Shown: positions 1-10,106 of the stretch, piece by piece
Position numbering within the stretch: the stretch's first letter is position 1
Layout of the letters: the number at the start of each line of letters is the position of its first letter
Source: Lotus japonicus
Taxonomy: Eukaryota; Streptophyta; Magnoliopsida; Fabales; Fabaceae
Reading direction: 5' to 3'
DNA length: 64,000 bases
Assembly (NCBI RefSeq): GCF_012489685.1
Contig: NC_080043.1
Coordinates: forward strand, 13,014,223-13,078,222
Program-made: the position numbers and the translations under genes
Notes under the pieces: model-generated
The model's database searches: none
What the model was told of the DNA's origin: nothing
The model's input: only the letters and a program-made list of their open reading frames with translations

Positions 1-1474
1 GAAGATTGAAAGTTACACTTCCAATGTAGTAGTCATGATGAACACGGCCTTCGGAACTCCTAACCTCTACGGCAAAAGAACCACTATAGGTAGCCTTCCG
101 CATGTCGTGGTCGAAAGTCTGCGCATCAAGATTTTGAGCACGAAACAAGTCATAAGTCACTCGGTGTTCTATCTTTCTCTCTTAATGGCGTTAAGCGCCC
201 AAAAAAACAAGTTGCAAACACGAAATGGTTAACTCATACAAATCAAGTGAACATAAAGTCAAAACAAGATATTATCATGTGAATCAAAGCTCAAGTCATT
301 ATCAAAACATAACAACAAGTAGAGTTGATATTCTAGAATGCATACTACATGATTCTATCAACAATGGCTAAAACATCTCGCACAGTGAGACAATCACATA
401 AACAACAAATTGTCACATCGCCACTTCATCACAATGCCAACTTCGATCTGGAATGAAATATTCCTACAATGCTCAAGGACATGCAACAAGTTCCAAGCTA
501 GTCTTTACAACAATTTAAATTTAGCAACAAATTCATAAAGCAAGTAGAACATATATATCAAAAACCAATCACATCAACATAGGAACTAACCATATATAGC
601 AAACTTTATCTCAATCACATGCATATACATATAAGGCACAAATGACTCACGACCTCTAAGACTGAGTTACCCTTACCGTCATTGGTAATAATGCTTGCTG
701 GAAACCTTGCAACAACAAAACACACAAACTCTTAGAATCTAAAGGAAACAAACCCTAAATGGTACCCGTGGCCTCATACTAGGAAAAAGGAAAGTTTTCG
801 AAGACAATTTTTCAAGCAACAAGAGTTCCATGATTCCTTTTAAAAAGAAGAAGTAAGATGAAATAATTTTCTAAGACCTCAACCTACAACACAAACCCTC
901 TTGAACTTAGAAACAAAGGAGGAAAATTTCATAGAAACCCTAACTTAGATTCCTCTTGAATAAGCAAGGGAATTGAAGAATTAGTGAAAAGGAAGAGAAC
1001 AATTCGGCAAATGGTAACTTTCTCTTGTAAGCTAGACGACAACGTTTTTTAGTTACATTTACAAAATAAAATTGTATGTGGCAGCTGCTGCTTGGGTCTT
1101 GAGGATTTGGAGGTTGTGTTGGAGTTTTTTGCCAGTGCTCTACTCGTCTGGTTGCGGCGTTTAGTGTTCTTTTTATCTTTATTGTTTTAGGTTCTTTTGA
1201 CTTTGGGTCTCGGCTTTATGGCGGTTGTGGGTGTTGCGGTTGGGTTGTTTCTCTATCTTGCACGTGTCGTGCGACTGGTAGGACCCTTCGGATGAGCCTA
1301 CCGTCATTTTCGACTTTAATAGAGACCTCTGCTAGTTGCGTTTGGTTTGGCGTTTTGTGGGGGGGGGGTGGTTAGAGGTCTTTTGGAGGATTTTTGCTGT
1401 AAAGCCTAGGTTTATGCTAGCTTTTGCTAGATTGGTAACTGTACCCATATTGAGAGGGGTTGTTTCTCAACATT
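1..1474. other. Left edge, no gene recognised
   Basis: Bases 1-1060 are AT-rich with no sustained coding on either strand. From about 1080 to 1440 the composition changes abruptly to a G/T-rich stretch ending with a run of nine G near 1360. It looks like an inserted piece, perhaps a LINE 3' region, but it has no poly(A) tail and no target duplication that I can see. It abuts the copia fragment that starts at 1475. Confidence 0.5.
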
Positions 1475-2720
1475 TTAATTGAAATCTTTAAGCCGACGAA
1501 CTCCCACATTCTGCACAAGCTTTTCAAATGTTGTAGTTGGAAGAGTCTTCGTAAATAAGTCTGTCAAATTATCACTTGAACGAATTTGTTGGATGTATAT
1601 GTCACCATTATTTTGTAGATCATGAGTGAAGAAAAGCTCCGGTGATATTTGCTTTGTCCATCTCCCATGATGTATCCTTCTTTTGATTGAGTAGTGCATG
1701 TAGTATTATCTTCATATATAGTTGTTGGCGACATCTTTCAAGAGGACAAATCACCAATATCAAGTACGCATTGAATCACGAATCTCAGCCAAACGTAGTC
1801 TCGTCTTGCCTCATGTAATGCTAATATTCATGCAAGGTTAGCTGAGGTGGCTATCATAGTTTCTTTCACAGATCTCCATGAAAAGGTTGTTCCTCCACAT
1901 GTAAACAAGTAACCTGTTTGAGATATTTAGACAAATATTCAGCATCTGCATAACCAATTAGATTAAGCTTGGACATAAAGGGAAAAATAAACTCATATCT
2001 AATGTGCCTTTAAGATAACGAAACACTTGTTTTCCATTCCAATGTCTTTGTGTAGGTGAAGAACTATATCTTGCTAATAAGTTAATAGCAAATGATATAT
2101 CAAGTCGAGTATGACTAGAAAGATACAATAATTCTTTGATAGCACTAAGATATGATACTTCAGGATCAAGTAATTCTTCATTGGGCGGGGGGGTCTTTAG
2201 GTTCTCAGATATTTCTGCTCCATTACTTCTTCTTCTTCTTTTTCACTCTTCCTCTTTGTATTGGGTTGAAGTACCCCTTGTACTTCATTCAATATATTTT
2301 CTTTGCTTATCAAAAAAAAAAAGTAATTCTTCATTCTTTTCTCAAGGTCTAAAAGGATCTTTATTTACACAGTGGACATGATTTGTCCATATAGAATCCT
2401 TTTAGTACCTTTGCAATATAAGTCCTTTGGTACATAAATACCTCATCCTTTAGATACTCAATTGATAAGGCTAGACAAAAGTTTCATTCTCAACTCTTTT
2501 ATCTCAAATTCTTTCTTTAGCAAATCTACAGCTTTTGTGAGCTCTTCTAGAGTCTCAATAAATCATTGTCATAAACATTAATTATGACATAAACAATCTC
2601 ATATCTCATCATAAATATGCATGAGTTTGTTGGGTCATTTTGTGACCGTCCTTAAGAAAATAATCATCTAGATTGCCTCAATCTAGTAATTTGTTCATTG
2701 TTGAGAACATGAATTGTGTG
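1475..2720 (-). pseudogene. copia reverse transcriptase/RNase H remains
   Basis: The last 74 codons (1475-1699) are open and carry the copia pol C-terminus: an ISPELFFTHDLQ block, then IQQIRSSDNLTDLFTKTLP and a terminal RRLKDF. Further upstream on the minus strand, around 1990-2060, the string LARYSSSPTQRHWNG-like typical of the region between RT and RNase H can be read in pieces. From about 2340 to 2720 comes the part around the RT catalytic box, now degenerate (a YDND-like remnant where YVDD is expected) with frame breaks. A 138-bp LINE insertion splits the two parts. It is not functional. Confidence 0.75.
2183..2320 (+). mobile_element. 5'-truncated LINE with poly(A)
   Basis: A 138-bp insertion ending in an A-tract is flanked by a perfect 15-bp direct repeat, AAGTAATTCTTCATT, at 2168-2182 and 2321-2335. 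It holds only LINE 3' UTR (a pyrimidine-rich stretch, then TACCCCTTGTACTTCATTC). The insertion at 21952-22122 ends with a closely related sequence, so both belong to one LINE family. It interrupts the copia RT remains and is therefore younger. Confidence 0.85.
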
Positions 2721-4224
2721 CTTTAGGCATCTTACAATCTTCATGGAGTTTTATAGAGATATAAATCTCAAGTGAGCCATACCAATATGTTGTAACTCCA
2801 AGTATCCACCACGATTGTCACATGTGTCTTAAATATTACAACATTATTTCATTTTACTACAAAGACTCTTTAAGTCTTATCGTCTTTATACCTTTAGGGT
2901 ATAGACATGAGGTCCAAAGACCCTTAAATTCAGCAAATGAATTGCTTCTTTCTATTTATGGCCAATCATACCCATTCATTTTCGGGTTCAAGATTCTCGC
3001 ACATATTTCTAATATTGAGCGCTACTTCATCATGTCGACAATTCTTCATATTCTTGGTTTCTTATTTTAACTTGTAGAGACATAATCATATGAGATCTCT
3101 TAAATAAATAATTACAGGTACCTGAACCTCTTCAGGAGGAATAAACATTTTTGTAGTCTCTACACTTTTCAAGATAGTTTGCCTCCTCAACAAGACCATC
3201 ATCCTTCTCTAGGATATATATTTTTGAACCAAGTTTTAGGCATGGCTTAACCTAATAATGACAAATTTTCCAACTGGGATATCAAGTTAGAGAAGGGTAT
3301 TTGCAGCATATAAGGAATTTAATAATTCCTTTTAGGTCAGAGAATGCATCTTTTGAACTTCTGGTTCATAGTGCGAGTGTACATATGCATTCTTCACAAA
3401 TTTTCAGAGCTGCTTAATTTCCTCTCCCCCTAATGCTGAGAAACAACAAGTAAGATATGAAATATCTATCGGTAATGGTTCAAATTGATTTCATAATCTC
3501 AGCTTTCCTTGTGGTCCCACCTTAGTGCGTTGTGGTGGAGCAATTGAAAAATATATAACGCACATTGAAAATTCTTAGATGGGAGATATTAGGTTCCTGA
3601 CCATGAACCAATTACAATGGGGAGAATTCTAATGAATTGTTGGCTTGATGCGTGTCAATGCTGCTAATTGCAATATCACATGTCCATAAATAAGGATATT
3701 TGTTCTCATATGTAATTGTCTAGCTATAAATATGAGGCATTTAATTAAACAAATCATCTAGATAATTTGAATACGAACATGTGCAACTAGATATTCAAAA
3801 TCATGTCATTTACCAACTTGATCAAGGTTGGAATTTTCACTCTATCAATATTGAGAGTTGATGACATATATTTGGTCATTTAGTCGATGCATAGATAAAT
3901 TTATGAAATACTTAAATGACCCATAAAAAGAGTGAATACGTGCACATGTATCGCATCTAATATACTCAAGAGTATGCGGGATTCAAACCCATATATTTTA
4001 CCAATTATTAATTGGTAATGAGAACAAGATATAAGAATTCATTATATTGAAGAATCTTTAGGTTCTTCGATGGGTACTCATATGAATTCATATACTTTCG
4101 CATCCTAAGACTCGGGATGGTCTAACCGGTCATGCATGCCAATCACATTCAATTTGTTCCATATATAGAACTTTATCATTCAAAATAATACTTCAATGTT
4201 TGAAGTAAAATTTTCTGGCATTTT

Positions 4225-5153
4225 AAATCCTTCAAGGATTTTGATATTTTCAACCCATAGTTTATCGTTACATCAATTAGATGTAAATAAAGTCCTTCAA
4301 GACTTTCAAATTAATAAGGAATATGTGTACATGACAATTGTGTCACAAGATGAGTATTACATCTCATAATTTCCTTTAACTCATATCCATCGCATGGAAA
4401 ACGCAATAGGTTTGACATATTTACATGTCTGGATTACTACCGATCCATGCAATATCTAACAACAGTTTTTATATTGCTCCTTATCTTTCTATACTTTGAT
4501 ACCAATTTAGGGGAAGATAAAGGGAGCAGAAAGCATGAGATCATGCGCCAATGTGAGACTCTAACTCACACTTCAATTCTCAACATTCTCCCCCTAAGTG
4601 TGAGTCACAATCATATTATTATGCTCCCCCTCAACAAACTATTAGCAATTGCACTGCAATTCGCTTCATCACTGTGTCAATAGGACATGTTGTCTGACCA
4701 CCACATTGTGTCAAGAAGACTTTCGATATGAGGAGTCATTATCATGGTCACATCAACCATTAATTCAAATACCATTTTTAGGATTGCAACCGCATCTGGG
4801 GTTGTTTCTTCAATAGAAAATATAAGATTATTGATCAATAGATCTTTTCAAGAGTGTCAATGATCCATTTTAAGATATTGCTTTGAAATTTCATAGGCTT
4901 CTTCTAGAGAGCCACCACAAAAGTTTCATTTCATGAAACAATACCATATATGCCATGGGATGTCCTTCAGGGACATTTAACCATGCGTTGATCTAAATGA
5001 TCACAACTTTTGTCATGTTTGTTGAAATATTCACTTCAGGGAATATCTCAATCCTTCCTTAATATAGCTACTTATGTAGCTTACATGATGGACACATGTC
5101 TTTCAATCAACTTGATCATTATAAAGATAACGATATAGTTCTTCAGGAACTAT
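4225..5153. repeat. Dispersed perfect hairpins sharing a TTCA(G) loop
   Basis: Short inverted repeats recur with different stems around a near-constant loop. Examples: AAATCC/GGATTT (4225-4241), AAAGTC/GACTTT (4289-4306), ATGTCC/GGACAT (4960-4976), ATATTC/GAATAT (5027-5046) and ATAGTTC/GAACTAT (5135-5153). The loop reads TTCAG or CTTCA on the plus strand. They continue into the tandem array at 6351-6755. No coding function is recognised. Confidence 0.75.
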
Positions 5154-5458
5154 AATGTATTGACAAAAAGACTATATGGTCTTCTTCTTTTGTTTATTTC
5201 AAATGGCTAAGTTTGTTTAAATATTCCTTTATGATAAAAGAAGGAACTCCAAAATATATTTATAAACAAATTTGTTTATAATAAATAACTAAAATATTTG
5301 TATAAAAAGGATTCCTAGAATTATTCCTAAAAATATTCTCTTCATGATCTCATGTATATTTACAAGGAAACAAATCATTTTAAATATTTACATACTAATT
5401 AAAATAGATCACATCCACATACAAAAGCTTTCACATGTACTCAAAATCAATAATTTCC

Positions 5459-5461
<3 letters not shown>

Positions 5462-5490
<29 letters not shown>
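5462..5490. repeat. (AT)n microsatellite
   Basis: An uninterrupted TA dinucleotide run of about 14 units in AT-rich decayed element sequence. Confidence 0.95.
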
Positions 5491-5493
<3 letters not shown>

Positions 5494-6265
5494 AAAGGGT
5501 CACTAAAAAAATCTTTAGGTTCGATTTTTTTTCACTATCATGAATAAATGGAGAAATAATTATTATATAAAAAAAAATTACACCCAACTAAATATACATA
5601 TAATTTGAATTTAAACTAAATGTATTATAAAAAAAATCTGTATACTCATACAAATTTGAAAGCCCACATAACCATTGAGGGCTTAATTAATGGAAAGGAC
5701 AATTTATTGAAACTCAATATATGGAAGACTTAATTTAAAAAAAATATTTGGAAGACTTGGCATTTGAAACAATTGTGACACAATAACAACCGTACATATC
5801 AAGGTTATTTGTAAAAATTAACAATTTGATCTAAATAGATGACAAACTAAGAAGAAAATTGATCGCATTGTAGTTATGAAAACAATATATTCGATTCAAT
5901 TCAATACACATAAATCAATCTATTCAACTTAAGAGATAAAATATCACAATTTAACTTAATCAATTATCATAAAAGGATTTATGTACCAAATCATATAAAA
6001 GTAGTCAATTCAATAAGGAGATCAATTCAATTTAATTAGTTTATTTTATGACTCTTTTCTTAATCTCTTCCCGCTATTTTAATATGATATATCTCATGTC
6101 CTTCTTTATCTCTTCCACCTTTGGTGGCAAGATTCAATAATATTTCATTCACATCAAGGAAGGAATGAAGAATGATCAAGTCAACTAAATCATATGTAAA
6201 GAGATATAGAGGAATTTCTCTACGTATCCAATGAATTCTCCAAGAACTGTTTTTTGTGTATTCAT

Positions 6266-6763
6266 GCTATGGTACTTCTGAACTCATAGCTCAAAGAGAA
6301 TATATCTCAATACAATTCAGATATGATCTTCAGGAATCATATTTAAAAAGAATTCTACTACGGTACTTTTGGACTCGTAGGTTATGAATCTTCAGGATTC
6401 ATATTTTAAATAATCAACTACAGTACTTCCAGACTCGTAGGTTATGAATCTTCAGGATTCATATTTTAAATAATCAACTACGGTACTTCTAGACTCGTAG
6501 GTTATGAATCTTCAGGATTCATATATTTTTTTTCCCATGAATCTTCAGGATTCATTCAAAATAATTCAATTACAGTGCTTCTGGACTGTAAGGTTATGAA
6601 TCTTCCTGATTCATGCAAAATAATTCAATTACAGTGCTTCCGGACTGTAAGGCTATGAATCTTCTTGATTCATGCAAAATAATTCAATTACAGTGCTTCT
6701 GGACTGTAAGGCTATGAATCTTCAGGATTCATGCTTATTACTATGGTACTTCTATACTCATAG
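6266..6763. repeat. ~60-bp tandem array of alternating hairpins
   Basis: Six units of about 60 bp (three near 6358-6540, three near 6541-6740) each carry two hairpins. Hairpin B is ATGAATC, five bases, GATTCAT; it stays perfect in copies whose loop changed (TTCAG, TTCCT, TTCTT). Hairpin A has a stem CTACG/CGTAG in the first three units and TTACAGT/ACTGTAA in the last three, round a CTTC-containing loop. Edge copies have GCTATG/CATAGC (6266-6290), ATATGAT/ATCATAT (6321-6342) and CTATG/CATAG (6741-6763). The array lies just inside the copia LTR on its sense (minus) side. Confidence 0.85.
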
Positions 6764-6918
6764 ATAAATGATTCGAAGAAGAAGGAGAAGAAAGAAGAAG
6801 AAAAAATTGTAAAATTATAACCTTCCACATGGATGTGGCACTTACTCTGGAAGTGGTGGTACTTACTCTTTCAATTAGGAATTGGGAATTTTATAGAGAG
6901 ACTATCGTGCTGATAACG

Positions 6919-7117
6919 TGTTATGAATAAAGAGTAAGCAAGTAAATAAGAAAGGAGAATAGAGGAACAAGAGATAGAGAAATAGTGTGATGGAGATGCT
7001 CTGCTAGGTGCAGACTCCCTTGTATTTATACTATTAGGTTTAGAGTGTTGAACAAGTATACATGTGGGCCTGGCCCATGGACTCCTAACTCTGATGGGCA
7101 TCCAAATATTCATAACA
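6919..7117 (-). repeat. copia 5' LTR
   Basis: The 199-bp block begins TGTTATGAAT and ends ATTCATAACA, a 10-bp perfect terminal inverted repeat with the TG...CA ends of LTRs. On the minus strand it contains a TATA-like AGTATAAATAC signal and is followed directly by a CGTTATCAGCACGA stretch, the primer-side sequence I associate with plant copia elements. No second copy exists in the window, so the LTR call rests on structure only. Confidence 0.65.
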
Positions 7118-7339
7118 TTCTTCAATTTTTAGTTTTCAAATTACAAAATTTTTAATGTAGAAAAACATTTAATTCAAACAGCTTTTAAAAACAATTAATT
7201 CTCAGAAATTGCAATCAAACAGATCTTAATAAATTCTAGTGAATCCTAAAATGAACTACAAAATGTAAAAATTCATAAAGTTAGATTAAAAATCATTAAA
7301 TTACAAAAATAACGTCCTAAACTAACTTAAAATACACAT

Positions 7340-7525
7340 TAAAAAGATTAATTTCTATAGTGTAAAAAGGTTTACACAGTGTAAAAAGTTTTACACAATC
7401 ATTCATTCACAACCTTCCCTTTACTATTTTAAATATTATTAAATTCAAAATTAATTATGAGCTAGCAAAATGAATGGATGTGATTGTATAAAACTTATTT
7501 ACATTATTAGTGCATATAAATTAAT
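7340..7525. mobile_element. MITE-like inverted repeat
   Basis: A stretch containing GTGTAAAAAGTTTTACAC followed by a CATTCATTCAC motif is mirrored about 100 bp later by AATGAATGG...TTGTATAAAACTTA. The arms diverge and ends are uncertain. A similar motif recurs at 61.34-61.51 kb. Confidence 0.4.
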
Positions 7526-7712
7526 CTCCCTTTAAAATAGCATAAAATCCCATATCAACAGTGAAATTCATTTTCGTTGAGTTATTGATAGAAAATATAA
7601 TATTAAACACTTAATAATTCACCTCACTTCCTTAATTTGAGATATTGACCTTGGGAAATATGTTTTGGTTATTTCCTCTCTCCTCTATTATAATTCGCTT
7701 TTACCTAATTCT

Positions 7713-7743
7713 CTAGTACTTTTCCCCGTGCGTTGCACGGGGG
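7713..7743 (-). other. Helitron 3'-end-like hairpin
   Basis: The stem CCCCGTGC/GCACGGGG (7724-7742) with a three-base loop is followed on the minus strand, eight bases later, by CTAG (7713-7716). This is the 3'-terminal layout of Helitrons and closely resembles the end at 24743. The base after CTAG is A rather than the expected T, and no matching 5' end was found, so it may be a remnant. Confidence 0.45.
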
Positions 7744-8047
7744 ATATTCATTTATGTTTATATCGTGAAATTTTTCAAAATCAGTATTATTTGAAAACTT
7801 TTTTGCGATGAATGTGTTTGATTTTGTTTTGTAAAAGTGTAATAATTATACTTTTATGCTTTTTTATGGCAGTTTGGCACTTAGTTTTTGTACATAAATT
7901 TAATACATATGCACAACATTTTTCTTTCCCACTTACTAAGGTATCATATAATTCGGAATGACATTTTCAATTTTTTTAATAGACTTAATGGTGTTACATA
8001 GCTTTTACTTATTTTACTTTTTTTTTTGTACATCGGAAAGATAAATT

Positions 8048-8447
8048 TAGGGATGACAACGAGTCGGACTCGAACTTTGTCTTTTCAAACTCAAACCCGA
8101 ACTCTCATACCAAACTGGTTATAGCATCAAACTCACGTCCTAACCTAACTTAATGCACAGTTTTTTGAAAAACAAAACGCAACTTATATGATTTTGTTAT
8201 GAAAAAACTTTTTATATCTTCTTTGCAAACAAATATAATATCTTGTTTAACTACGATCAAATTGTTAACAAATCAAGTAGTTAACATGGTACATACAAGA
8301 GTGATTTTGTAATTTTATACATATTGTTCGGGTTCGAGTGCGGGTTTCACTACTACCAAACCCAAACTCTATCATATCGGGTTTTACACGAAAATCGAGC
8401 CAGGTTCGAACGAACACCCACGGGTTCAGGTTATGTTGCCATCCCTA
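8048..8447. mobile_element. hAT-type MITE
   Basis: A 400-bp element starts TAGGGATGACAAC and ends GTTGCCATCCCTA, imperfect inverted ends. It is flanked by a perfect 8-bp duplication GATAAATT (8040-8047 and 8448-8455), the length typical of hAT insertions. The interior carries CGGGTT-rich stretches and no ORF. Confidence 0.88.
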
Positions 8448-8533
8448 GATAAATTACACCCTCAAGGAATTGCACCCTTAATCTTCTCATCCTCAACTCA
8501 TATGTCACTCAGCTCTTACAAATTGAGCTATCC

Positions 8534-8809
8534 TGTGAGGAAAACGGTATGAATGTTTTAGAGAGAGAAACTCTCACTGCTAGAGAGAGAGAATAACTGA
8601 ATTTCAATCTGAATATTTCTCAAATGAGCTAAGAGTCACTTACAATTGGTATTTCCCTCCTATTTATAGGGCCAGAGTTGGGCTTTCGTGCCTTTAACCT
8701 ATCTAAATGGGCCAGTTGGGCCTCGGGGAAAGGGGCCCAAGGTCCTTATGCGTCCTGTGCCTAAGACTGAGTCTCCTGGGCGAGGGACCCTAGGGTCTCG
8801 CCCAGTCCA
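8534..8809. repeat. Solo LTR related to the Tat element
   Basis: About 276 bp align by eye along their whole length with the LTRs at 9034-9304 and 19272-19542: shared GAGAGAGA stretch, CAAATGAGC, TTACAATTG, CCTATTTATAG and the GCCCAGTCCA end. It is clearly diverged from them. No target duplication is evident at the ends chosen. It sits only 224 bp from the full element. Confidence 0.7.
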
Positions 8810-9033
8810 GAGACCTTTAGTTATTTTACTTGAAACAACACCACAGTTAAAGTTTTATTTAATGTCAAATAAATACGTTGGAATGACATCGATTAACTTT
8901 ATGGAAGTAGCCGAACCTTTTCTGAAGTTTGCTATTGGGAGTTTAGCTGTTTGGATACCTTACTCGTGTTTTCTTCATGGTTATACCTTTCTACTGGTTC
9001 CTATCCACAAACCCATCAATAATATATATATTC

Positions 9034-9304
9034 TGTTCTGGGAATGAACATTTAAGATAGGGATAGTACCTAGAGAGTGGAAGAATGTGCTAGAGAGAGA
9101 ATGAGAATGCTGAATTTCATGTGTTATTTCATCAAATGAGCCAAAAGTCCTTTACAATTGATATCTACCTCCTATTTATAGAGCTTGGGTACTACCCATT
9201 GGGCCAATTGGGCCTCCGCGATTGAGGCCCGATTTAAGGCCAGGTACCCGCCCTTGGGCGGGCTGAACCCTGGGCGTCGCCCCTCTAGGGGCTCGCCCAG
9301 TCCA
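9034..9304 (-). repeat. 3' LTR of the Tat element
   Basis: It is identical to 19272-19542 apart from one base. On the minus strand it carries CTATAAATAGG, a TATA-like promoter signal. The internal sequence next to it (9305-9330) is not purine-rich, so the usual polypurine tract is not recognisable. Confidence 0.93.
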
Positions 9305-9887
9305 CTAGTCCACAAGACACCGAGCTCGAAGTATGAGAGCTGAGTGTGTCTTTTAAATGTTTTTATATGCATCCTATGGTGTACTAGAATCTAAGTTGCC
9401 AACATGGCGTAAGCAAAAGGAAACAAGCATCTTTAGTCACCCAGTCCACTGGTCTTGGTGAGCGAACCAGCCCGTCAAGTCCACAAGTCTACTGGCGGCG
9501 GGAACGATCACTTTGTACCGGCGAGCTAGGTGACAGGTGTTAGTCACGTACTGATCGTCCAAGTGTCAGCTGGCGATGCCCATGGCGGGCGATTAAATTC
9601 CATTGGCGACACCATTTGTTAGGCGATGGCATTTAGTCCTCAAGGTGGCGGGGTCTTTCGCGCTTTCCCTTATTTCGAAAACCTTTCAAATCTCTAACTG
9701 CCCCATGTGATACGTCGGTTACGTCAGTTTTCCCCTTTCTCCGCAACCGTCACCTCACTCCCCATAACTGTCCAATCATGCGCAGTAACTCCCCATCACA
9801 CGCGACCCACTTCCCAAAAACCATCATGACTTCTAACCTTCCACACGCGTCCAACACGCGTCACCCTTCCAGCTTCCCCCCTTTGCC

Positions 9888-9895
9888 TATAAAAA
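9888..9895 (+). promoter_or_regulatory. Possible TATA box of the antisense gene
   Basis: TATAAAAA lies in a pyrimidine-rich context about 210 bp before the ATG at 10107. Position and strand fit a promoter for the antisense gene. This is a sequence match only. Confidence 0.45.
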
Positions 9896-10106
9896 CCCTT
9901 CTTCCCTACAATCATCCCTTTCCGAGACCTCTCTTTACCTCCCTAATCGCTTACCAAGCTCCCTCTTCCAACTTCCGCTCTGGTGTCGTCGCTTTTCACC
10001 CTTTCCGCTACCCACTCTTCACATCCTTGCCCGGTGAGTCCCTGTTTCCCTATCTCTGCATCTTATCTCTACTCGTCTTTTCCTTTTCCTCATTGCATTG
10101 TTAAAA

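Larger units (their letters stand above)
1475..7117 (-). mobile_element. Degenerate Ty1/copia element, 3' LTR not found
   Basis: Read on the minus strand, an LTR at 6919-7117 is followed by a primer-site-like stretch (6900-6918) and, about 4 kb further on, by recognisable copia reverse transcriptase and RNase H remains down to 1475. The distance is right for one copia element. No second LTR copy and no matching target duplication is visible in the window, so the 3' end is lost or lies outside. The coding part is riddled with stops and is interrupted by a LINE insertion (2183-2320). The 4.2-6.8 kb part could belong to a second nested element: a minus-strand tRNA-primer-like string near 4495-4507 hints at this. 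Confidence 0.6.

Noticed and set aside
4495..4590. Possible second LTR/primer site on the minus strand (TTGGTATCAAAG next to TGTTGAGAATTGAAG)
   Set aside because: It resembles an LTR start and primer site, but there is no partner repeat and no target duplication, so it is only mentioned under the degenerate copia element.
6351..6755. Regularly repeated units resembling a CRISPR array
   Set aside because: The units are contiguous and nearly identical over 60 bp, there are no unique spacers, and the DNA is a plant nuclear genome.
8688..9047. 119-codon plus-strand frame
   Set aside because: It runs from the solo LTR across its border into the full element's LTR; no protein similarity.
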